Below are positions 17,224 through 24,269 of a stretch of DNA of 34,393 bases, in pieces. How positions within the stretch are numbered: the stretch's first letter is position 1; each line of letters begins with the position of its first letter. The stretch covers positions 1-34,393 of the IMG/VR virus record IMGVR_UViG_3300037847_001037; one strand, written 5' to 3'. This DNA comes from a virus. The notes under the pieces are model-generated. The model ran no database searches, was not told the DNA's origin, and saw only the letters and a list, made by a program, of their open reading frames with translations. The translations under genes were made by a program, and so were the position numbers.

Positions 17224-17589
17224 ATGGTACTTAGACATTTTCTAATTACAGAGTTTGATAGTCCGGATCTCCCAGGATCCGGAGAGAAGTATATGGATCG
17301 TGAGTTCTTGGCTATGATAGACGCAGCAGCTCATTTATGTCAGCTTCAGTTCTTAATAGTATCCGGGTATAGAACTAAATATGAGAATAGTCGTTGGGAT
17401 GACTCTACTGTGAGCAGCCACCTTATAGGTAAGGCTGCGATTATTAGGTGTGAGAACTCTAAAAAGAGGTATAAGATGATAGCCTCTTTAATGGAGGCGG
17501 GTTTTAGCAGAATAGGCATATCTAGAGATCAAAAGACTATCTATGTAGATAACGATGATCAAAAGCCAAATATGATTTGGTTATATTAA
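17224..17589 (+). CDS. Degenerate M15 peptidase paralogue, probably inactive (121 aa)
   Basis: It aligns along its whole length with the endolysin at 15748 (about 45% identity by eye, sharing [21 protein letters not shown] and VDND). The zinc site is broken: His66 is kept (SSHLIG), but the Asp is Ile73 (KAAII) and the second His is Tyr107 (TIYVDND). Peptidase activity is therefore unlikely. The ORF is intact, so it may bind peptidoglycan or regulate the active enzyme. It stands alone, flanked by dyad motifs and a terminator (17664-17698), separate from the lysis operon. Confidence 0.75.
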   Translation: MVLRHFLITEFDSPDLPGSGEKYMDREFLAMIDAAAHLCQLQFLIVSGYRTKYENSRWDDSTVSSHLIGKAAIIRCENSKKRYKMIASLMEAGFSRIGISRDQKTIYVDNDDQKPNMIWLY

Positions 17590-17591
17590 AA

Positions 17592-17611
17592 CATATCATT
17601 ACATTTGATAC
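17592..17611. promoter_or_regulatory. Dyad site TATCA-N7-TGATA, candidate operator
   Basis: CATATCATTACATTTGATAC contains a perfect 5-bp dyad with a 7-bp spacer. Read on the other strand it shares TATCAAATGT and TGAT with the site at 16958. It lies directly after the stop of the M15 paralogue. Confidence 0.45.
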
Positions 17612-17663
17612 GGAAGTTTCTTCAATATATACTTTCTAATTTAGTTTTCATTTGGTTAATGTG

Positions 17664-17698
17664 AAAGGGGTCACTTTAAAAAGTGGCCTCTTTTTTTT
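17664..17698 (+). terminator. Rho-independent terminator after M15 paralogue
   Basis: Stem GGGGTCACTT / AAGTGGCCTC (two wobble pairs), 4-nt loop and eight T. It insulates the early promoter immediately downstream. Confidence 0.9.
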
Positions 17699-17724
17699 GT
17701 GGTTAATATTTTTTTTATATCTTG
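17696..17724 (+). promoter_or_regulatory. Early promoter, Bacteroidetes type (TTTG-N18-TATCTTG)
   Basis: TTTG at 17696-17699 and TATCTTG at 17718-17724, spaced 18 bp, fit the host consensus TTTG / TAnnTTTG. It follows a terminator and lies 18 bp before the ERF gene, so host RNA polymerase could drive early expression of the recombination genes. Confidence 0.7.
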
Positions 17725-17742
17725 CATATAAATTAAATATAT

Positions 17743-18279
17743 ATGAATATTACTGAGAAACTTTTATCAATTCAATCGGAGCTTAAGGCTCCGAAGAACC
17801 AAAGGAATGCCTTTGGGAAGTACAATTACAGATCTGCTGAGGATATCCTCGAGGCTGTAAAACCGCTTGCTAAGAAGCACAATGCGGTATTTAAAATTAA
17901 CGACGAGATCAAAGAGATTGGTGGTGTAATTTACATTGAGTCTACTGCTAAACTTATTGATGCTAAGGACCACAGTATGCAAGTAGAGTCTACAGCTCAG
18001 GCTATTATAGACTTTGATGCAAAGGGAATGCAACAGCCCCAGCGTACTGGAGCTGCTTCTAGTTATGCCAAGAAGTATGCTTTAGGCAATCTATTACTTA
18101 TAGATGACACTAAGGATGCTGATGCAACCAATGATCACAAATCAAAACCTAAGTTAGAAAAGGGAACAAAGACTTATGAAAAAGCTGTTGAGTTTCTTAA
18201 TAATGGTGGAATGATTGGACAGATTATGAGTAAATATAGTATAGATAAAGATTTATTAATTGAACTTAAAAGCGTATAA
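17743..18279 (+). CDS. erf: ERF-family ssDNA annealing protein (178 aa)
   Basis: The ERF superfamily pattern is clear: N-terminal LLSIQSELKAPKNQRNAFGKYNYRS, central AKKHNAVFKI and the signature TGAASSYAKKYALGNLLLIDD (about 104-124). ERF proteins form rings and anneal complementary single strands during phage recombination and circularisation. It would work with the exonuclease at 22438 and the RusA resolvase at 19818. The C-terminal 45 residues are a short helical tail. First gene of the early operon. Confidence 0.88.
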   Translation: MNITEKLLSIQSELKAPKNQRNAFGKYNYRSAEDILEAVKPLAKKHNAVFKINDEIKEIGGVIYIESTAKLIDAKDHSMQVESTAQAIIDFDAKGMQQPQRTGAASSYAKKYALGNLLLIDDTKDADATNDHKSKPKLEKGTKTYEKAVEFLNNGGMIGQIMSKYSIDKDLLIELKSV

Positions 18280-18281
18280 TA

Positions 18282-18542
18282 ATGGCAACACTACTATCAT
18301 TAGGAATTAAAGGAAAAGACGGTAAGTACACAAATGTTACTGTAAGGTTGGGTGATGAACTCGATGACTACGGTAATAACGTTTCTGCTTGGATAGAGCA
18401 AACTAAAGAGCAGAGAGACGCAAAAGAAAAAAGAAATTACATTGGAAACGGAAAAGTTGTTTGGACTGATGGAAAGGTCATTGCAGCTAAAGAATTAAAA
18501 GATGGAGATGGAGATGCCGATGTAGACGGATTTGCATTTTAA
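18282..18542 (+). CDS. Small protein with acidic tail, SSB-like candidate (86 aa)
   Basis: A beta-type core (RLGDELDDYGNNVSAWIEQT, then YIGNGKVVWTDGK) ends in an Asp-rich tail DGDGDADVDGFAF. An acidic C-terminus ending in hydrophobic residues is characteristic of single-strand binding proteins and their partners. It directly follows the ERF gene by two bases, and the pair is closed by a terminator. SSB identity is an inference; no OB-fold motif can be proven by eye. Confidence 0.55.
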   Translation: MATLLSLGIKGKDGKYTNVTVRLGDELDDYGNNVSAWIEQTKEQRDAKEKRNYIGNGKVVWTDGKVIAAKELKDGDGDADVDGFAF

Positions 18543-18558
18543 TTGTTTACGTTGTTTC

Positions 18559-18587
18559 GGGGGGAGTGAAAGCTCCCCTTTTTTTTA
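18559..18587 (+). terminator. Rho-independent terminator after SSB-like gene
   Basis: Stem GGGGAG / CTCCCC with TGAAAG loop and eight T. It closes the short ERF operon. Confidence 0.92.
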
Positions 18588-18602
18588 TTAAAGATAAACC
18601 AA

Positions 18603-19007
18603 ATGAATAAAGAACTAAATTACTTAAGTGAGCGATTGAGTCAACAATCTATAAAGCCTAATTGGAGAGATAGGGCTGCTATGAAAAAGATAACTGACTA
18701 CATAGAGAAAGTAGAGTTTTCTACTCAATATGAAAATAAACACTTGCATAGATTTATGACTTGGGCCTTCTCTCAGATTCTTTATCTAAAAACAGAAGAG
18801 CTTGAAATAAATCCTACTCTTATTAAAAGTATTATATGGAAGCTAGAGAGTATATTATATACTGATCATTCAGCCTGGTCCAAAACTATGGCTGTTGATT
18901 TATATTGTAAAGATCCAAAGGGTCCTACGATAGAAGAACACCAAAAGAAAATAGAAAGGACTGTTAAGGATGTTTTAATGCTTAACCTCCCAGTTAATGA
19001 CGCTTAA
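18603..19007 (+). CDS. Hypothetical helical protein (134 aa)
   Basis: A soluble, helix-rich protein with no recognisable motif; about half the residues are Lys, Glu, Leu or Ile. Its end overlaps the start of the AAA ATPase gene (18997) by 11 bp, suggesting co-expression and perhaps a replication-related role such as helicase loader partner. It starts soon after a terminator, so it is either read through or has a weak promoter. Confidence 0.6.
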   Translation: MNKELNYLSERLSQQSIKPNWRDRAAMKKITDYIEKVEFSTQYENKHLHRFMTWAFSQILYLKTEELEINPTLIKSIIWKLESILYTDHSAWSKTMAVDLYCKDPKGPTIEEHQKKIERTVKDVLMLNLPVNDA

Positions 19008-19821
19008 TCAATTAGATCATAGCGATAGCGAAAAGTTTAAGCGGATTCTTGAGGAATCCTATATGGATCCGACAAAGGAAGTCGGATACCCTCCTGTAGC
19101 CATTTCTATGGGGTCTAGTGGCCCTAACGATGAGTTCCCTATATGTTTGGGTACCTACGGCAATTTTAGCTTCATACAGGCTCCCCCAAAGAGTCGTAAG
19201 ACTTTCTTAGTTAGCTTACTTACTAGCGTATATTTAGCTAATGAAACAGAATATACAAAAGGACTTAAAGGCCATTCAGATGGCCGTAAGGTAATTCACT
19301 ATGATACTGAGCAAGGCGAGTTCCACGCTCAAAGGGTATTTAAAAGAATACATACTATGAGTGAAGGTAAGGGTAGCTATAGCCCTTATTCACTTAGAGA
19401 GTATAGTTTTCAGGATAGGTTAGAATTTATAGACTGGCATTTGTATAATGTAAATAATTTAGGTTTAGTTGTTATTGATGGTATTGCTGATTTGATACCG
19501 GATGTAAATGATATCAATATGTCAAATGAACTAGTCCAATATTTAATGAAGTGGACCAAAGAACTTCAAATACATATAGTAACTGTTATCCATAGTAATT
19601 ACAATTCTACTAAACCTACTGGTCACTTAGGCTCGTTTCTAGAGAAAAAGACAGAGACTCAGATATCACTCCAGGTAGATGAGGGAATGACTATAGTTAA
19701 ATGTATGCGAAGCAGAGGTCAGCCTTTTGAGACATTTCAATTTGATATTAGAAATGGCACACCGATTATTCTTGGACCTATAGATGACAATATCGCTAGT
19801 CAGAACTTTATAAACTTATGA
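18997..19821 (+). CDS. AAA/RecA-like ATPase, RepA/AAA_25 type (274 aa)
   Basis: A P-loop-like segment APPKSRKTF (about 56-64) follows a FSFIQ strand. Arg replaces the usual Gly before the Lys-Thr, and the first Gly is Ala. YDTEQGEFHAQRVFKRI and a Walker B strand GLVVIDGIADLIPD follow, then IHIVTVIHSN as in RecA-fold sensor strands. Proteins of this type in phages and plasmids are DnaB/RepA-like helicases or recombination ATPases. It is flanked by a helical protein and RusA, so a DNA replication/recombination role is likely. Confidence 0.75.
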   Translation: MTLNQLDHSDSEKFKRILEESYMDPTKEVGYPPVAISMGSSGPNDEFPICLGTYGNFSFIQAPPKSRKTFLVSLLTSVYLANETEYTKGLKGHSDGRKVIHYDTEQGEFHAQRVFKRIHTMSEGKGSYSPYSLREYSFQDRLEFIDWHLYNVNNLGLVVIDGIADLIPDVNDINMSNELVQYLMKWTKELQIHIVTVIHSNYNSTKPTGHLGSFLEKKTETQISLQVDEGMTIVKCMRSRGQPFETFQFDIRNGTPIILGPIDDNIASQNFINL

Positions 19822-20231
19822 ACACACTAGAATTTAAACTGAATTTAAGACCTCAAGCCCACCAATCATTTAAGATTGGGAGGGGTGGGATTAAGTATAA
19901 ACCTAAGAAAATTGTAGACTATCAGAACTACTTACGAACATTAGTAGGTGAACAGTTACCAAATAATTTCGTTATAATACCAGCGGGAACCCCTATTATT
20001 GTGGAATATATAGAGTACAGTTACGCTTACCTTAAGTCTACTCCTAAGAAGAGGAGAGTACCAAATATGCCTAAGGTAACGAAGCCTGACCTTCAGGATA
20101 ATCTAAACAAAGCATTCTTCGACGCTTTGGAAGGTCTGCTATATGAGCAAGATCAGAACATTGTGGAGATAAAAAATATGAGTAAGTTCTACAGCGATTC
20201 TGATTATATCAAAGTAAAATTTGTTTATTAA
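19818..20231 (+). CDS. rusA: RusA-family Holliday junction resolvase (137 aa)
   Basis: The RusA signature is present at about 93-115: TKPDLQDNLNKAFFDALEG, then LLYEQDQNIVEI, with the conserved metal-binding Asp residues. An extra residue (Gln) sits in KPDL-DN. RusA dimers resolve Holliday junctions and branched DNA before packaging. Its ATG overlaps the ATPase stop by 4 bp. It belongs with ERF and the exonuclease to the recombination set. Confidence 0.87.
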   Translation: MNTLEFKLNLRPQAHQSFKIGRGGIKYKPKKIVDYQNYLRTLVGEQLPNNFVIIPAGTPIIVEYIEYSYAYLKSTPKKRRVPNMPKVTKPDLQDNLNKAFFDALEGLLYEQDQNIVEIKNMSKFYSDSDYIKVKFVY

Positions 20232-20258
20232 GAAACTAAATGTTAAATTTATAACAAA

Positions 20259-20360
20259 ATGAAAAAATATCTAACAAGACAGTTAATTAAACTAACTGCC
20301 TTTACAATAGTAAGTATGTATTTGTTTATTTTATTTACGATAATATTGAAGGTAATATGA
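20259..20360 (+). CDS. Small membrane peptide (33 aa)
   Basis: ATG 20259, TGA 20358-20360. A basic start (MKKYLTRQ) is followed by one transmembrane helix (about 12-31). Stop and next start overlap as ATGA, which supports translation. Unknown role; short single-TM phage peptides sometimes modify host membrane functions. Confidence 0.45.
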   Translation: MKKYLTRQLIKLTAFTIVSMYLFILFTIILKVI

Positions 20361-20503
20361 GATTAGATTTTGAATGGATAACCGGGTTCGCGATTGGACT
20401 GGATTATTTAGAGGAGATCGAAGTTGAAGGAGCTGATTATGAACTTAGTATAATCAGAATCCAGCTTGGGTTCTTCGCTATATATATCCCACTCAATCAA
20501 TAA
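20357..20503 (+). CDS. Small hypothetical protein (48 aa)
   Basis: ATG 20357 overlaps the preceding stop; TAA 20501-20503 overlaps the ATG of the sigma-like gene (20503). Beta-type peptide with GFAIGLDYLEE and RIQLGFFAIYIPL. Conserved overlaps at both ends suggest a genuine gene. Not recognised. Confidence 0.5.
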   Translation: MRLDFEWITGFAIGLDYLEEIEVEGADYELSIIRIQLGFFAIYIPLNQ

Positions 20504-21075
20504 TGCTCGAAGACCTAGGAAAAATGCATAACATATGGGTGGCTATGGCAAAGAACTTAGGCGCACCCAATTCTGTGGCTGAAGACATAGTCCAGGAAAT
20601 GTATATTAGGTTAAACAAATATGTTAAGGATCCATCTAAAATTTATTATAAAGACACCAATGAGATTAACAGGTTTTATGTTTGGGTAACATTAAGAAAT
20701 ATGGTTTTGTCTTATAAAGGTATGAAAGCAAAGAATGTTACGTTCTTCTTAGATGACTGTCTAAGGGATGAAGGTGATAGAAGACAAATCGAAGATAAAC
20801 CAGCTATAGATGAGCTGGAGGTTGAAAAGGAATTAGCTAAAGATAAGATAGCTCAAAATATAAGAGGTAGCGTTAAGGAGTGGGAATATTGGTATGATAA
20901 GAAGCTTTTTAGTCTGTACTACCTTACAGAAATGTCGATGAGGGATATAGCTCGTAATACGGGGATATCCCTCACTTCGATTTTTAACAGTTGTAAAAAT
21001 TACAGAAACCGAGTGTTGGATGAATATAAAGAGGACTGGGAGGACTTTCAAAACGGAGAATTTGATAGAATATAA
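20503..21075 (+). CDS. Sigma-70-like RNA polymerase sigma factor (190 aa)
   Basis: An N-terminal region like sigma region 2 (APNSVAEDIVQEMYIRLNKY, about 22-41; then VWVTLRNMVLSYK) and a C-terminal helix-turn-helix like region 4 (MSMRDIARNTGISLTSIFNS, about 146-165, then KNYRNRVLDEY). The two are joined by an acidic linker (about 85-115). Size and two-domain form match small ECF-type sigma factors, though it may be a sigma-like HTH regulator. The phage also has a repeated non-host-like promoter element at five late units, which this protein could recognise (inference). Confidence 0.7.
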   Translation: MLEDLGKMHNIWVAMAKNLGAPNSVAEDIVQEMYIRLNKYVKDPSKIYYKDTNEINRFYVWVTLRNMVLSYKGMKAKNVTFFLDDCLRDEGDRRQIEDKPAIDELEVEKELAKDKIAQNIRGSVKEWEYWYDKKLFSLYYLTEMSMRDIARNTGISLTSIFNSCKNYRNRVLDEYKEDWEDFQNGEFDRI

Positions 21076-21077
21076 TT

Positions 21078-21494
21078 ATGGAACAAGCACCTAAAGACAA
21101 ACGTACCCGTGCTTACAAGGAATGGGTTAAGAATCACTCAAAGGCCTCAGAAGGCCTTGGAGATACCATAGCTAAGGTAACTGAAGCTACTGGTATAAAG
21201 AAAGCTGTAGAATGGCTGGCAGATGGCAAGGACTGTGGCTGTGATGCTAGACAGGCCAAACTCAATACCTTATTTAAATATAGAAAGCCTCTTTGTTTAG
21301 AAGAGGATGAGTTTAACTATTTAAAAGACACTTTTGAAAAAGGAGGAACTAAGATAACTCCCGATCAGCAGGATCGTATGTTGACTATTTATAATAGGAT
21401 ATTTAATGAGAATGCTAAAAAATCCGGATGCTCACCTTGCTTTGTCAATGGAGTGTATAAGAAATTAAGAACTGTATATGACCAATACAAGTAA
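21078..21494 (+). CDS. Hypothetical Cys-containing protein (138 aa)
   Basis: A helical protein with two cysteine clusters, DCGCDARQAKLN (about 52-63) and SGCSPCFVNGVY (near the C-terminus), that could bind a metal together. N-terminus very basic (KDKRTRAYKEWVKNHSK). It follows the sigma-like gene by two bases. I recall similar proteins in Bacteroidetes phages without assigned role. Possibly structural or a DNA-binding adaptor. Confidence 0.6.
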   Translation: MEQAPKDKRTRAYKEWVKNHSKASEGLGDTIAKVTEATGIKKAVEWLADGKDCGCDARQAKLNTLFKYRKPLCLEEDEFNYLKDTFEKGGTKITPDQQDRMLTIYNRIFNENAKKSGCSPCFVNGVYKKLRTVYDQYK

Positions 21495-21894
21495 TACTAC
21501 TGATTGGAGCGAACAAGATTTGTTCGACTACTTAAAATTTAATTGGTATCCTGACCTAGTGATGTCTAAGAAACAGATGAGTCGTTGGGATTGCTATTCA
21601 CCTATGCTTAAATATAGAATAGAGCTTAAGTGTAGGAAAGCTCATTATGATTCTCTTATGTTAGAGAAGACAAAGTATGATGCTATGATTGAAAAGTGTA
21701 AGGACCACGGAGATACACCATTATATATTAACTCTACTCCTGAGGGAGTGTATGAGTTTGATTTAAATAATATAACTCCAAAGTGGGAAAAGATGTATCT
21801 GAACAAAACTACAGAGTTTGATAATACAAAGAAGGTAACAAAGGAAGTTACAATGATTCCAATAAAGAAAGGACTAAAAATAAAACATCAATGA
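21478..21894 (+). CDS. Possible PD-(D/E)XK-type nuclease (138 aa)
   Basis: The stretch RWDCYSPMLKYRIELKCRKAHYDS contains an Asp, then a beta strand ending in E-L-K, the usual spacing of a PD-(D/E)XK active site. Helical and beta segments follow (PLYINSTPEGVYEFDLN). Phage early regions often carry such small nucleases. No further domain is present. It overlaps the previous gene by 17 bp and the next by 4 bp. Assignment rests on this single motif. Confidence 0.45.
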   Translation: MTNTSNTTDWSEQDLFDYLKFNWYPDLVMSKKQMSRWDCYSPMLKYRIELKCRKAHYDSLMLEKTKYDAMIEKCKDHGDTPLYINSTPEGVYEFDLNNITPKWEKMYLNKTTEFDNTKKVTKEVTMIPIKKGLKIKHQ

Positions 21895-22175
21895 GTGATT
21901 CAGTAAGTAAGTATTTTTTAGATAGAGAGCAATATAATACTAATACCACAGCAAGAAGAGATCCGGTTAGAACGGATCCTGTTGTTGAAAAGGTAAAGGA
22001 TATTATGGATAAACGTAGTGAGCGTGGGATTAAGGAGTATGGTACAACCTTAGAGGATAATCCTAATGGCTTTTATGTTTGGCTAAGAGAACTCCAGGAG
22101 GAGCTTCTCGATGCTGCCTTATATATACAGAAGATAAGAAATCAGAAAGATGACGCAGAGAGAACAGATAGATAA
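21891..22175 (+). CDS. MazG-like small protein (94 aa)
   Basis: A helical core with KRSERGIKEYG and LRELQEELLDAALYIQKI, where EELLD matches the metal-binding EExxD helix of MazG-like nucleotide pyrophosphohydrolases. Only one of the usual two Glu helices is evident, so activity is uncertain. Such proteins cleanse or adjust nucleotide pools during infection. It overlaps both neighbours by short stretches, so it is in one early operon. Confidence 0.55.
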   Translation: MSDSVSKYFLDREQYNTNTTARRDPVRTDPVVEKVKDIMDKRSERGIKEYGTTLEDNPNGFYVWLRELQEELLDAALYIQKIRNQKDDAERTDR

Positions 22176-22389
22176 GATTGTTGGTTATAAGACCTGGTCG
22201 GTAAAACGTAAGGTTGATTCCCTGTTAGAAATTGATTGTAATCTTTATACAAACCTAGGAATAGACTCTAGTGCTAGTGAACGTAAAAAAGTTAAAGCAC
22301 TAAGTAAAGTAATCTATAAAGCTATATCTAACATCAGTCCTATAGACGGATATCTAATTAAAGCCTGGTACGAAGAAAAACCACAATAA
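22150..22389 (+). CDS. Hypothetical protein (79 aa)
   Basis: A small basic helical protein; no family recognised. The first 26 bases overlap the MazG-like gene. It ends 49 bp before the exonuclease gene, which has its own promoter. Possibly a small regulator. Confidence 0.5.
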   Translation: MTQREQIDKIVGYKTWSVKRKVDSLLEIDCNLYTNLGIDSSASERKKVKALSKVIYKAISNISPIDGYLIKAWYEEKPQ

Positions 22390-22390
22390 T

Positions 22391-22421
22391 TTTGTTGGTT
22401 AATAAAATGTTGACTATATTG
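22391..22421 (+). promoter_or_regulatory. Early promoter, Bacteroidetes type (TTTG-N20-TATATTG)
   Basis: TTTG at 22391-22394 and TATATTG at 22415-22421, spaced 20 bp, match the host consensus. The first gene (22438) starts 16 bp downstream. Confidence 0.7.
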
Positions 22422-22437
22422 CTTTAAAATAAAATAT

Positions 22438-23235
22438 ATGTCAATAGAAACAATCCGATTACTAGACGGAATAGATTGGGCTAAAGGTGAGCTGCTAGAT
22501 AATATGGACGATGATTCGTTCTACTATGGCTACCTAGGTAAAGCAGCCCTATCATCATCTTCACTAAAACCTCTGCTAAGCTCTGCCGAGGAATATTACA
22601 AAAGCATTACGGAAGAACCGGAATACAAACAACAGTTTGTAGAAGGTCAGATATTTCATACTCTAGCTTTAGAGCCTGAGAAAATGGAAGAGAGATATCA
22701 GATTGTAGACTATGAAAGACGAGTAGAGTCTGTAAGGAAAATGAATGAAGAGTCTGATAAAGAAGTTATCCTTAGAAAGGAGTACAACTTTATGAATGCT
22801 ATCTATAAAAAGATGATGCTTTGTGATGAGGCTAGAGAACTTTTAGAGGGAGGGATTCCTGAGGTTCCTGCTATTGGAATAATAAATGACATACCTTTTA
22901 GAGCTAAGGCAGATTCCCTTCAGCTCGATCATATTGTGGACCTTAAGACAACCTCTAAGTTAGATACCTGGCTTTGGACCGGTAGGAATAAATGGAACTA
23001 TGATGTTCAAGCATATATTTATATGAACCTATTTAACGTGTCTAAATTCACGTTCTTAGTAGTGGAGAAGGTAACGGGTCGAATTGCAATATATGAGCTG
23101 TCAGATAGCGCGTATGAGTCCGGCAAGAGGAAAGTAGAACTTGCTACCGAAAGATATAAAAGGCATTTCTTAAACAAGAGTGAAGATGAGATTCAGGCTA
23201 ATCTTTACAATGATTGTATAAAAGGAGTATTCTAA
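22438..23235 (+). CDS. PD-(D/E)XK exonuclease, RecE/DUF3799-like (265 aa)
   Basis: The family pattern is present: FVEGQIFHTLALEP (about 67-80), IPFRAKADSL strand, then DHIVDLKTTSKLD (catalytic Asp, Lys) and YDVQAYIYMNLF. This layout is that of RecE- and YqaJ-like 5'-3' exonucleases that pair with an annealing protein, here ERF (17743). It would give 3' tails for recombination. Own promoter at 22391. The start follows a 16-bp A/T-rich leader. Confidence 0.85.
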   Translation: MSIETIRLLDGIDWAKGELLDNMDDDSFYYGYLGKAALSSSSLKPLLSSAEEYYKSITEEPEYKQQFVEGQIFHTLALEPEKMEERYQIVDYERRVESVRKMNEESDKEVILRKEYNFMNAIYKKMMLCDEARELLEGGIPEVPAIGIINDIPFRAKADSLQLDHIVDLKTTSKLDTWLWTGRNKWNYDVQAYIYMNLFNVSKFTFLVVEKVTGRIAIYELSDSAYESGKRKVELATERYKRHFLNKSEDEIQANLYNDCIKGVF

Positions 23236-23486
23236 TGGCAAAGAATGTGTTTAGCGAAGAGGTTTTAAATTACTATTACTTAGCACTTATTGACTTGCTC
23301 GCAGGCGAGCCTGTAGAAATCATAGAAGCTCAGTTAAAAGAGTTTGAGGACTTAGAATTATATGAGGCTTGCGAGGGTACTAGAAAGGCTATAGAACTAG
23401 CTAATAAATGCACCATAAGAGAACTGCAAAAAGAAATAACAGAAGTAGAACTAGAATTACATAAGACAAATAATGGGACTGGATGA
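23235..23486 (+). CDS. Hypothetical helical protein (83 aa)
   Basis: Chosen start 23235 overlaps the exonuclease stop by one base (TAATG); an upstream frame extension lies inside the exonuclease and is unlikely. The protein is helical and Glu-rich with a coiled coil at about 55-78. It overlaps the DnaA-like gene by 14 bp. Role unknown; possibly a loader for the replication protein that follows. Confidence 0.55.
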   Translation: MAKNVFSEEVLNYYYLALIDLLAGEPVEIIEAQLKEFEDLELYEACEGTRKAIELANKCTIRELQKEITEVELELHKTNNGTG

Positions 23487-23883
23487 TATTAAATACTTAG
23501 TAGAAAGAGAAACTGGATTAGACCTCAGCCTTCAATCTAGGAGAAGGCATCTTGTATATGCAAGATTCATATTCTTTAAGTTAGCTAGAACTCACACTAG
23601 TCATAGCTTAGATGATATTGGACGTTTTATAAATAAAGATCACGCGTCAGTATTGCACGGGGTAAAACAGTTTGAGAACGTTATCCGCGAATATGAGGAT
23701 GACCTTTATAAAATATATATTAAGATAGATACTATATGTAGAACTAAAAGGAAACTCAGAGACAGAGACATCAGTCCTGAGTATTACTATAAGAAAAAAT
23801 ATAGAGATGTTCTGCTAGAACTTTTAGAGGTTCGCAGAGCTTATAAATCAGAAACCGGAAAACAATATGAACGAACACAATGA
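23473..23883 (+). CDS. Stand-alone DnaA domain IV-like replication protein (136 aa)
   Basis: Residues about 22-75 match the DNA-binding domain IV of DnaA: RRRHLVYARFIFFKLA, HSLDDIGRFINKDHASVLH, GVKQFE. In DnaA, DHxTVxHA and neighbouring basic residues contact the DnaA box. The AAA+ ATPase domain of DnaA is absent, and the C-terminal 60 residues are a basic helical tail. It may mark the phage origin or bind host DnaA sites. It precedes the packaging genes. Confidence 0.75.
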   Translation: MGLDDIKYLVERETGLDLSLQSRRRHLVYARFIFFKLARTHTSHSLDDIGRFINKDHASVLHGVKQFENVIREYEDDLYKIYIKIDTICRTKRKLRDRDISPEYYYKKKYRDVLLELLEVRRAYKSETGKQYERTQ

Positions 23884-24001
23884 ATTTATTAATGAGTTTT
23901 ATCCGGATAACCAGGTTATTAAGGAATGGTCCAAAAGCTTTCAATTTTATATGATTAGGAAATGGCGAGAAAAAGAGTGGGAGCAAGGAAAGAGGATATA
24001 G
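23867..24001 (+). CDS. Small hypothetical protein (44 aa)
   Basis: ATG 23867, TAG 23999-24001. Overlaps the DnaA-like gene by 17 bp and the next gene start (23962) by 40 bp. Charged, Trp-rich at the end (RKWREKEWEQGKRI). The overlapping context makes it plausible, but it may be spurious. Confidence 0.4.
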   Translation: MNEHNEFINEFYPDNQVIKEWSKSFQFYMIRKWREKEWEQGKRI

Positions 24002-24252
24002 ACTATAGTGTCATAAATCATTGGGCAGCGTCCTGGTGCATTGCTAATGGCTATAAGATATATCCGGTTCCTGCTGAGAAGTGTCAGGGTCAATGTAAGA
24101 AGTTTTATTTAGTTATTCAAAGGGGAAAGGATAAGAAGAGATCCGAAGAGATATACACAAAGATTGGAGTATCCAATAAAACCTGGGAGGCTTACAATTG
24201 GATATTTAAAAAGCATATGAAAGCCTTTTATAAGAAACAAGCTGAAAAATAA
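23962..24252 (+). CDS. Hypothetical basic protein before terminase (96 aa)
   Basis: Strongly basic with ARKRVGARKEDIDY near the start and a central Cys pair (CQGQCKKFYLVIQ). A C-terminal helix KTWEAYNWIFKKHMKAFYKKQ follows. A DNA- or RNA-binding role is likely from charge. It is the last gene before the late promoter element of the terminase unit. I recall a similar protein next to terminase in flavobacterial phages. Confidence 0.6.
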   Translation: MARKRVGARKEDIDYSVINHWAASWCIANGYKIYPVPAEKCQGQCKKFYLVIQRGKDKKRSEEIYTKIGVSNKTWEAYNWIFKKHMKAFYKKQAEK

Positions 24253-24254
24253 TC

Positions 24255-24269
24255 AGTTATATTGATATG
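24255..24269 (+). promoter_or_regulatory. Putative phage late promoter motif, copy 4 (AGTTATATTGATATG)
   Basis: Last three bases are the ATG of the small terminase gene (24267). It differs from copies 3 and 5 at two positions. It marks the switch from early genes to the packaging unit. Confidence 0.65.
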
